36,326 nucleotides of DNA from Myxococcaceae bacterium (GCA_017881345.1 JADGQZ010000181.1:1-36326); one strand, 5' to 3'; positions 27,443 through 36,054 are shown, counted from the first letter of the stretch. Notes: a model not told the origin generated them from the sequence alone. Numbers and translations: made by a program.

Positions 27443-29302
27443 ATGGCCAAGCGCCCCCCTCCATCGCCGGCGCGGGTCCGGCTGTTCCGCGCGATGACCG
27501 TGGCGCTCGTGCCGGTGGTGCTGCTGGGAGGACTCGAGCTCCTCCTCCGGCTGCTCGGCGTGGGTCACCCCTCGGGGTTCACCGTCCCCTGCGAGGTGCC
27601 GGGGCGCCGGGCCGTCTGCCCCAACCCGGACTTCGCGCTCCGCTTCTTCCCGCCGGCGCTGGCCCGGCAGCCCAGGCCGTTCGTCATTCCGGAGGAGAAG
27701 AGGCCCCGGACGGTGCGGGTGATGGTGCTGGGCGAGTCCGCGGCGGAAGGAGACCCGGAGCCGACGTTCGGCGTCTCTCGCTTCCTCCAGGCGATGCTCG
27801 AGGAGGCGGTGCCCGGAGTCCGTTTCGAGGTGGTGAACGCGGGCGTGGTGGCCATCAACTCGCACGTGCTCGTGCCCATTGCGCGCGATCTCGCCCGCCA
27901 CGCGCCGGACGTGGTGGTCATCTACGCCGGCAACAACGAGGTGGTGGGACCGTACGGGCCCGGGACGGTGCTCACCGGCCGGCAGCCGAGCCTCGGGCTC
28001 ATCCGCGCGTCCATCGTGCTGGGGAGCACCCGTCTCGGGCAGGTGCTCACCTCTCTCGGGCGATCGCTGGGGAAGGAAACGCCCACCGAGTGGCAGGGGA
28101 TGGAGCTCTTCCTCGACCATCAGATCCGCGCGGATGACCCGGTCATGGAGCAGGTCTACCGCGGCTTCGGCAGCAACCTGGCCGAGCTGATCGACGTCGT
28201 CCGCTCGCATGGCGCGCGGGTCGTCGTCAGCACGGTGGGGACGCGTCTCCGGGACTTCGCCCCGTTCGCCTCGTCGCACCGGCCGGGTCTGGACGCAGCG
28301 GCGCTCGAGCGGTGGAAGGCCGCCGTGGCACGGGGGGACGCGGCGGCCGGTGCGCAACGCCCGCTCGACGCGCTCGTCGCCTACGGTGAGGCCGAGGCGA
28401 TCGACGGGGTCGTCGCCGAGCTCCAGTACCGGATCGGGCGCACCGCCCTCGCCCGAGGAGACGAGGTCCTCGCCGGGGAGCGACTGACCCGCGCCCGCGA
28501 CCTGGACACCCTTCGCTTCCGGGCGGACAGTCGGCTCGTCCAGGTCACGACCGAGGTCGCGCGCGCGGCGGGGTCAGGGGTGGAGCTGGTGGACGGCGCC
28601 GGGGCGCTCGCGGCGGCGAGTCCACACGGCCTGCCCGGTCCCGAGCTGTTCTGGGAGCACGCCCACCTCACACCGGAGGGAAACGAGGTCCTGGCCCGGG
28701 CGTTGTTCCCGGCGGTCGTGCGCGCACTGCCCGCCTTCCTGGGGGTGCAGGACCTCGCGGCGCCCTCCCCCGGGCAGGTGGCCGGACGGCTCGCGCTCAC
28801 CGGCTACGACCGGTACCTGATCGCCAAGGAGGTCCTCCGCCGTCTCGCCCGGCCCCCCTTCACCGGCCAGCTGGATCATGGCCTTCAGCTCTTGCAGGTG
28901 GAGGCCGTCCGGGACTCGGGCGCGCGCGAGCCGTTCGAGGAGACCGAGGCCCGTTACCAGGCGGCGCTGGCGGCGCATCCGGACGACCCGTGGCTCCACT
29001 GGAACCATGCCATCCTGCTCGACAACCGCGACGTGTTTCTCGCCCGCCGCGGCGAGCCAGACGGGGGCCGGGCAGTTCCGGAGTACCAGCGGGTCCTCGA
29101 GGCGTTCCCCCGGTTTGGCGAGGCACGCATCCGGCTCGCGGAGGCGCTCGCCCGGCTGGGACGCCTCGACGAGGCCGAGGCCCAGTGCCGGCAGCTGCTC
29201 CGCCTTCGCCCTCGAGATGCGCAGGCCCGGGCGACACTCGGCTACGTCGCCGAGAAGCGCCGCAACCTGGCGTCGCTCCCGACGCCGCGGGCTAGCCCTT
29301 GA
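27443..29302 (+). CDS. Membrane-anchored SGNH-hydrolase-like protein with C-terminal TPR
   Basis: The 619-aa protein has an N-terminal membrane helix (about 18-38), then an SGNH-like domain: block I LGES with Ser99, block II NAG (Gly134), block III GNNE (163-166), and block V HAHLTPEGN with His408. Ordinary GDSL enzymes have GDS and D-x-x-H, so GES, GNNE and EHAH are variants. The Ser, Gly, Asn and His positions are all filled, so esterase or acyltransferase activity is possible. The C-terminal third (~500-605) is TPR-like. It follows the DUF5989-like gene by 8 bp and ends 11 bp inside the convergent malG. With the carbamoyltransferase it may modify and handle an exported glycan or lipid; that is inference. 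Confidence 0.78.
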   Translation: MAKRPPPSPARVRLFRAMTVALVPVVLLGGLELLLRLLGVGHPSGFTVPCEVPGRRAVCPNPDFALRFFPPALARQPRPFVIPEEKRPRTVRVMVLGESAAEGDPEPTFGVSRFLQAMLEEAVPGVRFEVVNAGVVAINSHVLVPIARDLARHAPDVVVIYAGNNEVVGPYGPGTVLTGRQPSLGLIRASIVLGSTRLGQVLTSLGRSLGKETPTEWQGMELFLDHQIRADDPVMEQVYRGFGSNLAELIDVVRSHGARVVVSTVGTRLRDFAPFASSHRPGLDAAALERWKAAVARGDAAAGAQRPLDALVAYGEAEAIDGVVAELQYRIGRTALARGDEVLAGERLTRARDLDTLRFRADSRLVQVTTEVARAAGSGVELVDGAGALAAASPHGLPGPELFWEHAHLTPEGNEVLARALFPAVVRALPAFLGVQDLAAPSPGQVAGRLALTGYDRYLIAKEVLRRLARPPFTGQLDHGLQLLQVEAVRDSGAREPFEETEARYQAALAAHPDDPWLHWNHAILLDNRDVFLARRGEPDGGRAVPEYQRVLEAFPRFGEARIRLAEALARLGRLDEAEAQCRQLLRLRPRDAQARATLGYVAEKRRNLASLPTPRASP

Positions 29303-30176
29303 CGCTTCCCGCGGTGAGTCCCGAGACCAGGTACTTCTGCAAGTAGAGGAACAGCAGCACGACCGGGATCGACACGATGATCGAGCCCGCGGCGAAGTAT
29401 CCCCACTGCTGCTGGAACCCACCGACGAAGAACCGGAGGCCCACCGGCGCGGTGTACATGTCCTCCTTGTCCATGAACGTCGCGGCCTGGATGAACTCGT
29501 TCCAGCCGGTCATGAACGAGAACAGCGCGGTGATGGCGATGGCCGGCTTGGCCAGCGGGAGGACGATGCTCCAGAAGATCCTCCCCGGACCCGCGCCCTC
29601 CATCACCGCCGCCTCCTCGAGCTCCTTGGGAATCGTGTCGAAGTAGCCCTTCAGCATCCACACCGAGAAGGGAATCGAGGTCGTGGCATAGACGATGACC
29701 AGGCCGGTCAGCGTCGATCCGAGCCCCAGCCACTGCACGATGATGATGTACAGCGGGATCAGGGTCAGCGTCCCGGGGAACATCTGCGACACCAGGAAGG
29801 ACATCATCCCCAGTCGCCGGCCCGCGAACTTGAAGCGCGAGAACGCGTAGGCCGCGGTGCAGGACAGCGCGACGCCGACGATGGTCGCCCCGATCGCCAC
29901 GATGGCGCTGTTGAGCATCCAGCGGGCGAAGGGCTGGTCCGCCAGCACCGAGGTGAAGTTGCTGAACGCCCAGCGCGTCGGCCACGGCAGGACGGCGCGG
30001 GCCCGGTCCAGCTTCGTCGGGTCCGCAGGCAGGTCGGCGATCGCCAGGCTCTGCTTCCCCGAGAAGGCGATGGTGATGACCCACAGCACCGGGTACACGG
30101 TGTAGAGCACCGTCGCCGCCAGGAACGCGTGCAGCACCCAGTGCGGCGTTCGCTCCTCGCGTCGCGTCTTCGCCAT
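29292..30176 (-). CDS. malG: Maltose/maltodextrin-type ABC transporter permease MalG
   Basis: The 294-aa permease has six predicted TM helices (first at about 13-36) and the EAA loop ELEEAAVMEGAGPGRIFWSIVLPL, which docks on the ATPase. Ending KYLVSGLTAGSVKG is the classic C-terminus of MalG-type permeases, and KGYFDTIPKELEEAA matches the family closely. It forms the inner-membrane channel with MalF. The start ATG shares one base with the malF stop (TGATG), so it is translationally coupled and last in the malK-E-F-G operon. Its stop lies 11 bp inside the convergent SGNH gene, so a shared terminator would have to sit inside coding sequence; none was identified. Confidence 0.9.
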   Translation of the reverse strand: MAKTRREERTPHWVLHAFLAATVLYTVYPVLWVITIAFSGKQSLAIADLPADPTKLDRARAVLPWPTRWAFSNFTSVLADQPFARWMLNSAIVAIGATIVGVALSCTAAYAFSRFKFAGRRLGMMSFLVSQMFPGTLTLIPLYIIIVQWLGLGSTLTGLVIVYATTSIPFSVWMLKGYFDTIPKELEEAAVMEGAGPGRIFWSIVLPLAKPAIAITALFSFMTGWNEFIQAATFMDKEDMYTAPVGLRFFVGGFQQQWGYFAAGSIIVSIPVVLLFLYLQKYLVSGLTAGSVKG

Positions 30177-32098
30177 CAGAGCGCCTCGGTGGCCCGCGTC
30201 ACGCGGTTCTGGATCGATCCGTAGACCAGGAGAATTCCGAAGATGATCGTCGCGTACGCCGCCGCGTATCCGTACTGGTAGCGCTGGAACGCGAACTTGT
30301 ACGCCTGGGTGATCAGGATCTCCGTGGACCCGCCCGGCTCACCGGCGGTGACCAGGTAGATGATGTTGAACATGTTGAAGGTCCACACCACCGAGAGGAT
30401 GACCGCCGGGACCAGCGCCGGCTTCAACGAGGGCAAGGTGATGGCCTTGAATTGCTGCCAGCGGCTTGCCCCGTCCACCCGCGCCGCCTCGTAGAGGTCC
30501 GCGGGGATCGACTGCAACGCCCCGAGCGAGACCACCATCATGAAGGGGAAGCTGAGCCAGCCGTTGGTGGCCAGTGCGGTCAGGTACGAGGTGAACGGCC
30601 GGTCGAACCACGACAGCGGCTCGACGCCGAAGATGGCCAGGAGCTGGTTCACCACCCCGAACTGCCGGTGGAACATCCCTTTCCAGATCAGCGCGGTGAT
30701 GTAGTTCGGCATCGCCCAGGGGAGGATGAGCAGCACCCGGTAGATGGGCCTGAGCGCCAGCCCCTTGGTGTTCAGCACCAGCGCGAGCAGGAGGCCGAAC
30801 GACACTCCCCACGCGACGTTGGTGATGGTCCACACCACCGTGAAGAGGAACGTCCAGTAGAAGTTCAGGTAGTTGAAGACCCAGTGGCCGTCCGCCGCGC
30901 GGCGCATGAAGCCGAAGTCGCCGAGGATGGTCGCGTAGTTCCGGACCCCGACCCACAGCTCCGAGAGCGGGAGGTTGGTGTTGTAGATGTTGGAGTCGGT
31001 GAAGCTGAGCGCGATCCCGTAGAAGAAGGGAAAGAAGACCAGCAGCGTCGTCCCGAGGATCGCCGGGGCGATGTACGCGTAGGCCTGTCGGTTGGTGACC
31101 AGCGCCCGTCCCACCCGGTGCGCGCCGCCGAGGCCCACCACCACCAGCGCCAGGAAACCGAGCGCCGCGAGCGCGAGCAGGCTCCGCAACGCTCCCCGGC
31201 GCACCGCCTGCGCCTCGGCCTCGCCGACCTCGCGGTCGACCGACCCGGCGGCGCCGACCAGGCCGTGCGGCTTCCGGTAGAGGTCGGTGTCCCACGCCGA
31301 CCCATCGACGGAGGTGACGCCTGCGAGCGTGCGCACTCGCTCCGCCTCCACCGACACCGTGCGCCCGAGCGCCCGCTGACCATCCCGCTCCGAGAGCCCG
31401 AGGGCGCGCAGCTCGCCACCGACGAAGAATGCCGCGGCGAGGCAGAACAGCACGGTGCTCACGGCGGCCAGCAGCGCCACCCTCGGTGGGAGCAGCCACG
31501 CCGCCAGGGCGAAGAGGACCAGGGCGATGGCCGCCACCAGGTATGCCTGCAGCGGTGACCGCCCCGAGATCGAGGGCTCGGCGGGGACCAGCACCAGCAC
31601 CACGCCGGTCACCTTTCCGCCCGACTCGAGCGGGACCGCCACCCGCCGCGCCCCACCCTCGCGCTCCACCTCGATCTCGGGCTTGGCTGCGCCCCCCTCG
31701 CGGTTGTTGTCCACCGCGGCGCGTAGCCGCTGCGCCTGGTCGAAGAGCGGCTTCTCCTCGCGTGCGAGCCGGCGCGGCGCTGCCTTCTCGCTGCTGTCCG
31801 CGGGCTCGGTCGACACCTCCAGCGTGGTTCCGCGGATGATCCGCACCCGCGTTCCCGGTGCCTGGACCTGGCTCCACGCGCCGATGAGCCGGCGCACCGC
31901 CGCGTCGTCCTCGCCACGGCCCACGAGCTGCGTGAGCGCGTTCGCGGCGACGAGGGCCCGGCGAGTCGTCCAGTCGTCCTCCATCTGCTGCCGCGCGCCG
32001 CGGAGCAGGAGCCAGCCGCCGCCCAGGGCCACCAGGAGCCCGAGGAGGAGGCCGACCCCGAACCGCAGCCGCGAGGCTGGAGGACCCGTCGAGCTCAC
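30176..32098 (-). CDS. malF: ABC transporter permease MalF with large N-terminal sensor-like extension
   Basis: The 640-aa protein starts at GTG 32098, overlapping the malE stop by 4 bp (GTGA) with GGAAGAAGAA upstream. The standard MalF core occupies about 338-640 and includes FFPFFYGIALSFTD, ILPWAMPNYI and the EAA loop DLYEAARVDGASRWQQF (534-550). Before it lie ~335 extra residues: TM helix ~13-32, a soluble, probably periplasmic domain ~35-180, two TM helices ~184-228, a second exposed loop ~229-304, and another helix ~305-325. The 35-180 part looks like the extracytoplasmic sensor region of signal-transduction receptors, not the P2 loop of E. coli MalF. The stop shares a base with the malG start. 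It should form the importer channel; the extension may sense substrate or envelope state, by inference. Confidence 0.85.
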   Translation of the reverse strand: MSSTGPPASRLRFGVGLLLGLLVALGGGWLLLRGARQQMEDDWTTRRALVAANALTQLVGRGEDDAAVRRLIGAWSQVQAPGTRVRIIRGTTLEVSTEPADSSEKAAPRRLAREEKPLFDQAQRLRAAVDNNREGGAAKPEIEVEREGGARRVAVPLESGGKVTGVVLVLVPAEPSISGRSPLQAYLVAAIALVLFALAAWLLPPRVALLAAVSTVLFCLAAAFFVGGELRALGLSERDGQRALGRTVSVEAERVRTLAGVTSVDGSAWDTDLYRKPHGLVGAAGSVDREVGEAEAQAVRRGALRSLLALAALGFLALVVVGLGGAHRVGRALVTNRQAYAYIAPAILGTTLLVFFPFFYGIALSFTDSNIYNTNLPLSELWVGVRNYATILGDFGFMRRAADGHWVFNYLNFYWTFLFTVVWTITNVAWGVSFGLLLALVLNTKGLALRPIYRVLLILPWAMPNYITALIWKGMFHRQFGVVNQLLAIFGVEPLSWFDRPFTSYLTALATNGWLSFPFMMVVSLGALQSIPADLYEAARVDGASRWQQFKAITLPSLKPALVPAVILSVVWTFNMFNIIYLVTAGEPGGSTEILITQAYKFAFQRYQYGYAAAYATIIFGILLVYGSIQNRVTRATEAL

Positions 32099-33303
32099 TT
32101 CTTCTTCCGGAGCGCGTCCACGTCCTTCTGGAGCGCCTTCTGCGCGACGTCCATCGCCTCCTTGGGCGAATTCCCGGCGTTGACCTTGTTCAGTGCGGTG
32201 GTGGCGGGCGACCACATCATCGTCATCTCTGCAACGTTGGGCATGGGCACCGCGACCTCGACCTGCTTGCGGAACGCGCTGAGCACCGGGTCAGCCGCAA
32301 CCTTCGGGTCGTCGTAGACGGCCTTCACCGCCGGGCTCTGCCGCCCCTCGAGTGCCATCACCTTCCCCGGCTCGACCGAGGTGCTGTACTTCACGAAGTC
32401 GAAGGCCGCGTCCTTGTGCTGCGACTGGGCGGAGACGAACACGCCCTCCACGGTCATCCAGGGCCGCATCGGCTTGCCCCCGGCCTCGTTGATGGTCGGA
32501 AGCGGCGCCACGCCGTACTCGATGTCGCTCGCCACCTCGCCCAGGAACCACGGGCCGCTGAACACCATCGCCGCCTTGCCCTCGTTGAAGAGCGAGGTGA
32601 TCAGCGCGCTGGAGGGCTCCGCGGGCATGAAGCCTCCCTTCTCCCACTGCACCAGGAGATCCAGCGCCTTGACGTTCGCCGGGGCGTTCATCGTGGGCTG
32701 CGTCGCCTTGTCGAAGACGCCGCCGCCGAAGCCGTTGAGCAGCGAGGCCACGTAGTAGAAGTCACCGTAGGCCCAGGCGAGGCCGAAGCGGCCCGCGGCC
32801 TTGTTGGTGAGCCCCTGCGCGACCTTCACCAGCTCGGCGGTGGTCCTGGGGGGCGTCTTGAGCAGCTTCTTGTTGTGGATGAGGGCGATGACCTTGTAGT
32901 CGAGCGGCAGCCCATAGAGGTTGCCCCGGTAGGTCAGCGCCTCGACCGTGGTGGGGATGAAGCGGCCCTTCAGCGCCTCATCCACGTAGAAGTCGATGGG
33001 CTCGACGGTGTTGCCCGCCTCCACCCAGCCGCCCATCCGGTCCTGCGCGTAGATGAAGATGTCCGGCCCCTTCCCCCGGGGCACGGCGGCGGAGATCTTG
33101 TCGGCGAAGGCGTCGAACGGCACCGCGAGGGCGTCGACCTTGATCTTCGTGTCCGGCCGCGCGTTGAACGCGGTCACCACCTTCTCGAAGGCGGTCTTCT
33201 CCGCGCCCCGGTACGAGTGCCAGACCACCAGCTTGGGCTGCGCCGCAGCGACCCCGGGGAACGCGCCGAGAACGGCTGCGAGCAGCAAGATCAGCTTCCG
33301 CAT
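32095..33303 (-). CDS. malE: Maltose/maltodextrin-type solute-binding protein MalE
   Basis: The 402-aa protein has a clear Sec signal peptide (cleavage near AAAQ, residue 22) and a GAGGGAGG ribosome site. The mature part is a type 1 extracellular solute-binding fold: KLVVWHSYRGAEKTAFEKV at the start, PDIFIYAQDRMGGWV, YGLPLDYKVIALIHNKKL, AAMVFSGPWFLGE, and the ending ALQKDVDALRKKK. It would bind oligosaccharide in the periplasm and deliver it to MalFG. Maltodextrin specificity rests on fold subgroup and on neighbouring amylases, since similar proteins bind other sugars. Second gene of the operon, 31 bp after malK. Confidence 0.88.
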   Translation of the reverse strand: MRKLILLLAAVLGAFPGVAAAQPKLVVWHSYRGAEKTAFEKVVTAFNARPDTKIKVDALAVPFDAFADKISAAVPRGKGPDIFIYAQDRMGGWVEAGNTVEPIDFYVDEALKGRFIPTTVEALTYRGNLYGLPLDYKVIALIHNKKLLKTPPRTTAELVKVAQGLTNKAAGRFGLAWAYGDFYYVASLLNGFGGGVFDKATQPTMNAPANVKALDLLVQWEKGGFMPAEPSSALITSLFNEGKAAMVFSGPWFLGEVASDIEYGVAPLPTINEAGGKPMRPWMTVEGVFVSAQSQHKDAAFDFVKYSTSVEPGKVMALEGRQSPAVKAVYDDPKVAADPVLSAFRKQVEVAVPMPNVAEMTMMWSPATTALNKVNAGNSPKEAMDVAQKALQKDVDALRKKK

Positions 33304-33334
33304 CCCTCTACCTCCCTCTCGCCTGCCGATGACC

Positions 33335-34420
33335 TCAGGCGCCGAGCCTTCGCTCGCTCTCGGCGTCGAAGAGGTGCAGCGCGTCCAGCTCGAGCTGCAC
33401 CTCGATGGTGCTCCCCACCACCGCCGGGAGGTGGGGGTCCTGCTTGAAGACCAGCGTCTCCTCGCCGGCGCGGCCGTGGACCACCACCTCGTCGCCCAGC
33501 ACCTCGACGATCTCCACGGTCAGGGCCAGCCGGTGGCTCTGCCCCCGCGGCGGACGCCCGGGCGGCACCACGTTCTCCGGCCGGATGCCGAGCACCACCT
33601 TCGTTCCCTCGGTCGCAGCACCCCGGGCGGCGGCAGGGACCGGCAGCTCGAAGCCGCTCGTCCGGGCAACACCCCCGCTGCCGAGCGTGCCTCTGATCAG
33701 GTTCATCGGCGGCGTGCCGATGAATCCGGCGACGAAGAGGTTGGCCGGCTTCTCGTAGACCTCGAGCGGAGCTCCGACCTGCTGCAGCTTCCCTGCATTC
33801 AGGATCGCGATGCGATGGCCCATGGTCATCGCCTCGACCTGGTCGTGGGTGACGTAGACGGTGGTGGTCTGAAGCCGGGCCTGCAGCTTCTTGATCTCCG
33901 CGCGGACCTCGACCCGCAGCTTGGCGTCCAGGTTGGACAGCGGTTCGTCGAAGAGGAACACCGACGGCTTCCGGACGATGGCCCGCCCCAGCGCGACGCG
34001 CTGACGCTGCCCGCCGGAGAGCTCCTTCGGCTTGCGCTCCATCAGCTCCTGGATGCCGAGGATGTGCGCGGCCTCGGGGACGAGCCGGTCGATCTCTGCC
34101 CTGGGGGTCTTCCGGATGCGGAGCCCGAACTCGAGATTTTCTCGCACCGTCATGTGCGGGTAGAGCGCGTAGCTCTGGAAGACCATCGCCACGTCGCGGT
34201 CCTTGGGCGGGATCTCGTTCACCACCCGATCGCCAATGGAGATGGTTCCGCCGGTGATGTCCTCAAGCCCGGCGATCATCCGGAGCGCCGTCGACTTCCC
34301 GCACCCCGAGGGACCCACCAGCACCATGAACTCGTGATCGCGGACCTCGAGATCGAGCCCCTCGATGACGCTCACCTGGCCGAACCGCTTCGTGACCTGC
34401 TTGAACATCACGGAGGCCAT
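33335..34420 (-). CDS. malK: MalK-type ABC transporter ATPase
   Basis: The 361-aa protein has Walker A GPSGCGKST (36-44), Q-loop Gln82, signature LSGGQ (134-138), Walker B VFLFDE (154-159) and switch His192. It is followed by a TOBE-type regulatory domain (~235-361, containing GIRPENV), the structure of MalK/UgpC-like ATPases that power sugar importers. The start at ATG 34420 gives MASVMFKQVTKRFG, the usual family N-terminus; ATG 34432 would add four residues. It heads the malK-malE-malF-malG operon. In E. coli the equivalent C-terminal domain binds regulators; here that is unknown. It is divergent from the nucleotidyltransferase gene. Confidence 0.93.
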   Translation of the reverse strand: MASVMFKQVTKRFGQVSVIEGLDLEVRDHEFMVLVGPSGCGKSTALRMIAGLEDITGGTISIGDRVVNEIPPKDRDVAMVFQSYALYPHMTVRENLEFGLRIRKTPRAEIDRLVPEAAHILGIQELMERKPKELSGGQRQRVALGRAIVRKPSVFLFDEPLSNLDAKLRVEVRAEIKKLQARLQTTTVYVTHDQVEAMTMGHRIAILNAGKLQQVGAPLEVYEKPANLFVAGFIGTPPMNLIRGTLGSGGVARTSGFELPVPAAARGAATEGTKVVLGIRPENVVPPGRPPRGQSHRLALTVEIVEVLGDEVVVHGRAGEETLVFKQDPHLPAVVGSTIEVQLELDALHLFDAESERRLGA

Positions 34421-34503
34421 GGACCGTGGCATTCTCGACGCCCCGGCAGGCCGAGCGGGGAGAATCCCACCGTCTTCCGCACACGCTGACGGACTGCGTC
34501 AAG
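34421..34503. promoter_or_regulatory. Divergent intergenic region malK / nucleotidyltransferase
   Basis: These 83 bp must hold the mal operon promoter. A TTGACG -35-like hexamer reads on the minus strand (34502-34497), but no matching -10 is visible. ATTCTC (34431-34436) and GAGAAT (34460-34465), each with an adjoining C4/G4, form an imperfect inverted repeat that could be an operator or a hairpin. Confidence 0.3.
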
Positions 34504-35301
34504 ATGACCCCCGAGGCTCACGCGGCGTTCGTCACCGCCCTGCTGAAACGACTTGACGGCGACCCGGACGTGCTGGGGCTCGTGCTCCTGGGCTCGAGCT
34601 CCGGCGAGCCGCCCGGAGCGGACGCGTTCTCGGACCACGACCTGTTCGTGGTCACCCGGAGCGGCGCGCAGGAGCGGTTCCGGAACGACCTGGCCTGGCT
34701 CCCGAACGCGGCGGACCTGGTCCTCACCTTCCGCGAGACGGCGCACGGGGTCCGGGCGCTCGACCGGAACGGGCACCTGGTGGAGCTCGCCGCGTTCGAC
34801 CTGGACGAGCTCTCCCTTGCCCGGGTGAACCGGTACTCGGTCCCGCTCGACAAGGCAGACGTGCGGGCGAGGATGGAGCGCGTCCACCGGGCGACGGCGG
34901 CCCAGACGGCGACGCCTCCCGACCCCCGCTGGCTCGCCGGACAGTTCCTGGTCGAGCTCGTCGTGGGCGCGGCAAGGTACGGGCGGGGCGAGCGGCTATC
35001 GGGACACTTTCGCGTCCGGGTCAACGCGGTCCAGCACCTCCTGGGGCTGGTGCGGCTGCGCGCCTCGCCCGAGGCCAGGTCCCGGCTGGACGACCTGGAC
35101 GTCTCCCGACGCGTCGAGACGGCCCTCCCAGAGATCGGACGCGCCATCGGCGAGGCGCTCGAGCGCCCGGTCCCGGAGGCGGCGCGCGCGCTGCTCGCCA
35201 TCGCTCAGGGCGTGTTCCCGGATCTGATTCCTCCTGGAGTCCTCCGCGCGCTGGAGCAGGTGGTGCTTCGCGCGGAGACGGCCGCGCGGACACTGCGATG
35301 A
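34504..35301 (+). CDS. Nucleotidyltransferase-fold protein
   Basis: The 265-aa protein starts at ATG 34504; a GTG at 34426 would overlap the malK regulatory stretch and is less likely. LLGSSSGEPPG followed by SDHDLFVV (Asp44, Asp46) is the G-S...D-x-D motif of the polymerase-beta-like nucleotidyltransferases, the fold of aminoglycoside and lincosamide nucleotidyltransferases. The remainder is helical, like the substrate-binding domain of those enzymes. It may transfer a nucleotide to a small molecule. The substrate cannot be told. It overlaps the GNAT gene start (ATGA), so the two are coupled. Confidence 0.65.
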   Translation: MTPEAHAAFVTALLKRLDGDPDVLGLVLLGSSSGEPPGADAFSDHDLFVVTRSGAQERFRNDLAWLPNAADLVLTFRETAHGVRALDRNGHLVELAAFDLDELSLARVNRYSVPLDKADVRARMERVHRATAAQTATPPDPRWLAGQFLVELVVGAARYGRGERLSGHFRVRVNAVQHLLGLVRLRASPEARSRLDDLDVSRRVETALPEIGRAIGEALERPVPEAARALLAIAQGVFPDLIPPGVLRALEQVVLRAETAARTLR

Positions 35302-35945
35302 CCGGGGCTGCGCGGGGTCTGCGTGTCGAGCGCCTCCGGACCCGGGAGCAGGCGCTGCTCCGGCACCTCTATGACGCCTACCTCGAGGAGCTCGTCTCCT
35401 TCGGCGCCAGTTACCGCCGCGGCGACGACGGGCACTGGGAGTACCGCTCACCCGGCCGGGACTGGGGCCCGGACCACCTCCCCTACTGGCTGGCCGAGGG
35501 CAGCGACCACCACGTCCTGCTCTTTCGCCTGGGGCGCAACGTGGTCGGCTTCGCCCTGGTGGGCGTCCGGCCGGCATCCTGGATGTCGCCCCGGATCGAC
35601 GCATGCATCTCGGAGTTCTACGTCGTCCCTGGGGTGCGAGGACGCGGCGTGGGAGAGGCGGCCGCACGACGCATCTTCGCGCGGTGGCCGGGTCGGTGGG
35701 AGCTCGCCGAGGTGCCGGGCAACGCTCCGGCCATCGCGTTCTGGCGTCGTGTCGTGGGGCGCCTCACCGGAGGTCGCTTCGAAGAGCTCGAGGTGCAGGG
35801 CGGCCCGGCGCAGCGCTTCACCAGCCCGACGCTTCGGTGGCGGGCCACTCCTCGAGCGCCACGGCATCCTCGACCACGCGGTGGGGCTCGTCGGGAGACG
35901 ACCACTCGAACGTCGCGAGGTGCCGCTCGAGCACCGCGCCGATGA
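35298..35945 (+). CDS. GNAT-family N-acetyltransferase (C-terminal tail doubtful)
   Basis: The 215-aa reading begins at ATG 35298, overlapping the previous stop by 4 bp. The GNAT core is clear: strands before FYVVPGVRGRGVGEAAARR, the acetyl-CoA-binding V-x-x-x-x-R-G-x-G loop (about 116-130), then NAPAIAFWRRVVG in the C-terminal helix. This fits a cytoplasmic acetyltransferase for a small molecule or protein. Past about base 35820 the frame turns into Arg/Pro/Thr-rich sequence with poor codon use: G/C at the third position falls to 19 of 38 codons over 35821-35934. The last ~40 residues may thus be read-through into an opposing gene, with the native stop lost by mutation or sequencing error. 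Confidence 0.7.
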   Translation: MTGAARGLRVERLRTREQALLRHLYDAYLEELVSFGASYRRGDDGHWEYRSPGRDWGPDHLPYWLAEGSDHHVLLFRLGRNVVGFALVGVRPASWMSPRIDACISEFYVVPGVRGRGVGEAAARRIFARWPGRWELAEVPGNAPAIAFWRRVVGRLTGGRFEELEVQGGPAQRFTSPTLRWRATPRAPRHPRPRGGARRETTTRTSRGAARAPRR

Positions 35946-36054
35946 TGCCGTGGCGAGCCGGACGCGGGACGCTCTCGGCGAGCAGCGCGCGGGATTCTCT
36001 GGCATCTTCCCCGCCCGTGAGCGCGGCGCTTCCCTCCCGTCCACTGGGCAGCAC
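35818..36054 (-). CDS. Possible short gene or gene remnant opposing the GNAT tail
   Basis: On the minus strand a frame ends at 35818 with a plausible protein tail (HGIIGAVLERHLATFEWSS, then SPDEPHRVVEDAVALEEW). Between 35821 and 35934, 35 of 38 third positions are G/C, much like the real genes here, while the GNAT frame on the other strand has half. A GTG at 36054 would give 78 residues but lies inside the start of the aldo/keto reductase and lacks a ribosome site, so the start is uncertain. No family recognised; it may be a decayed gene. Confidence 0.3.
   Translation of the reverse strand: MLPSGREGSAALTGGEDARESRALLAESVPRPARHGIIGAVLERHLATFEWSSPDEPHRVVEDAVALEEWPATEASGW

Noticed and set aside
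32228-32240. GCAACGTTG, similar to the 16546 palindrome
   Set aside because: It lies inside malE coding sequence and is one base short of the palindrome; most likely chance.
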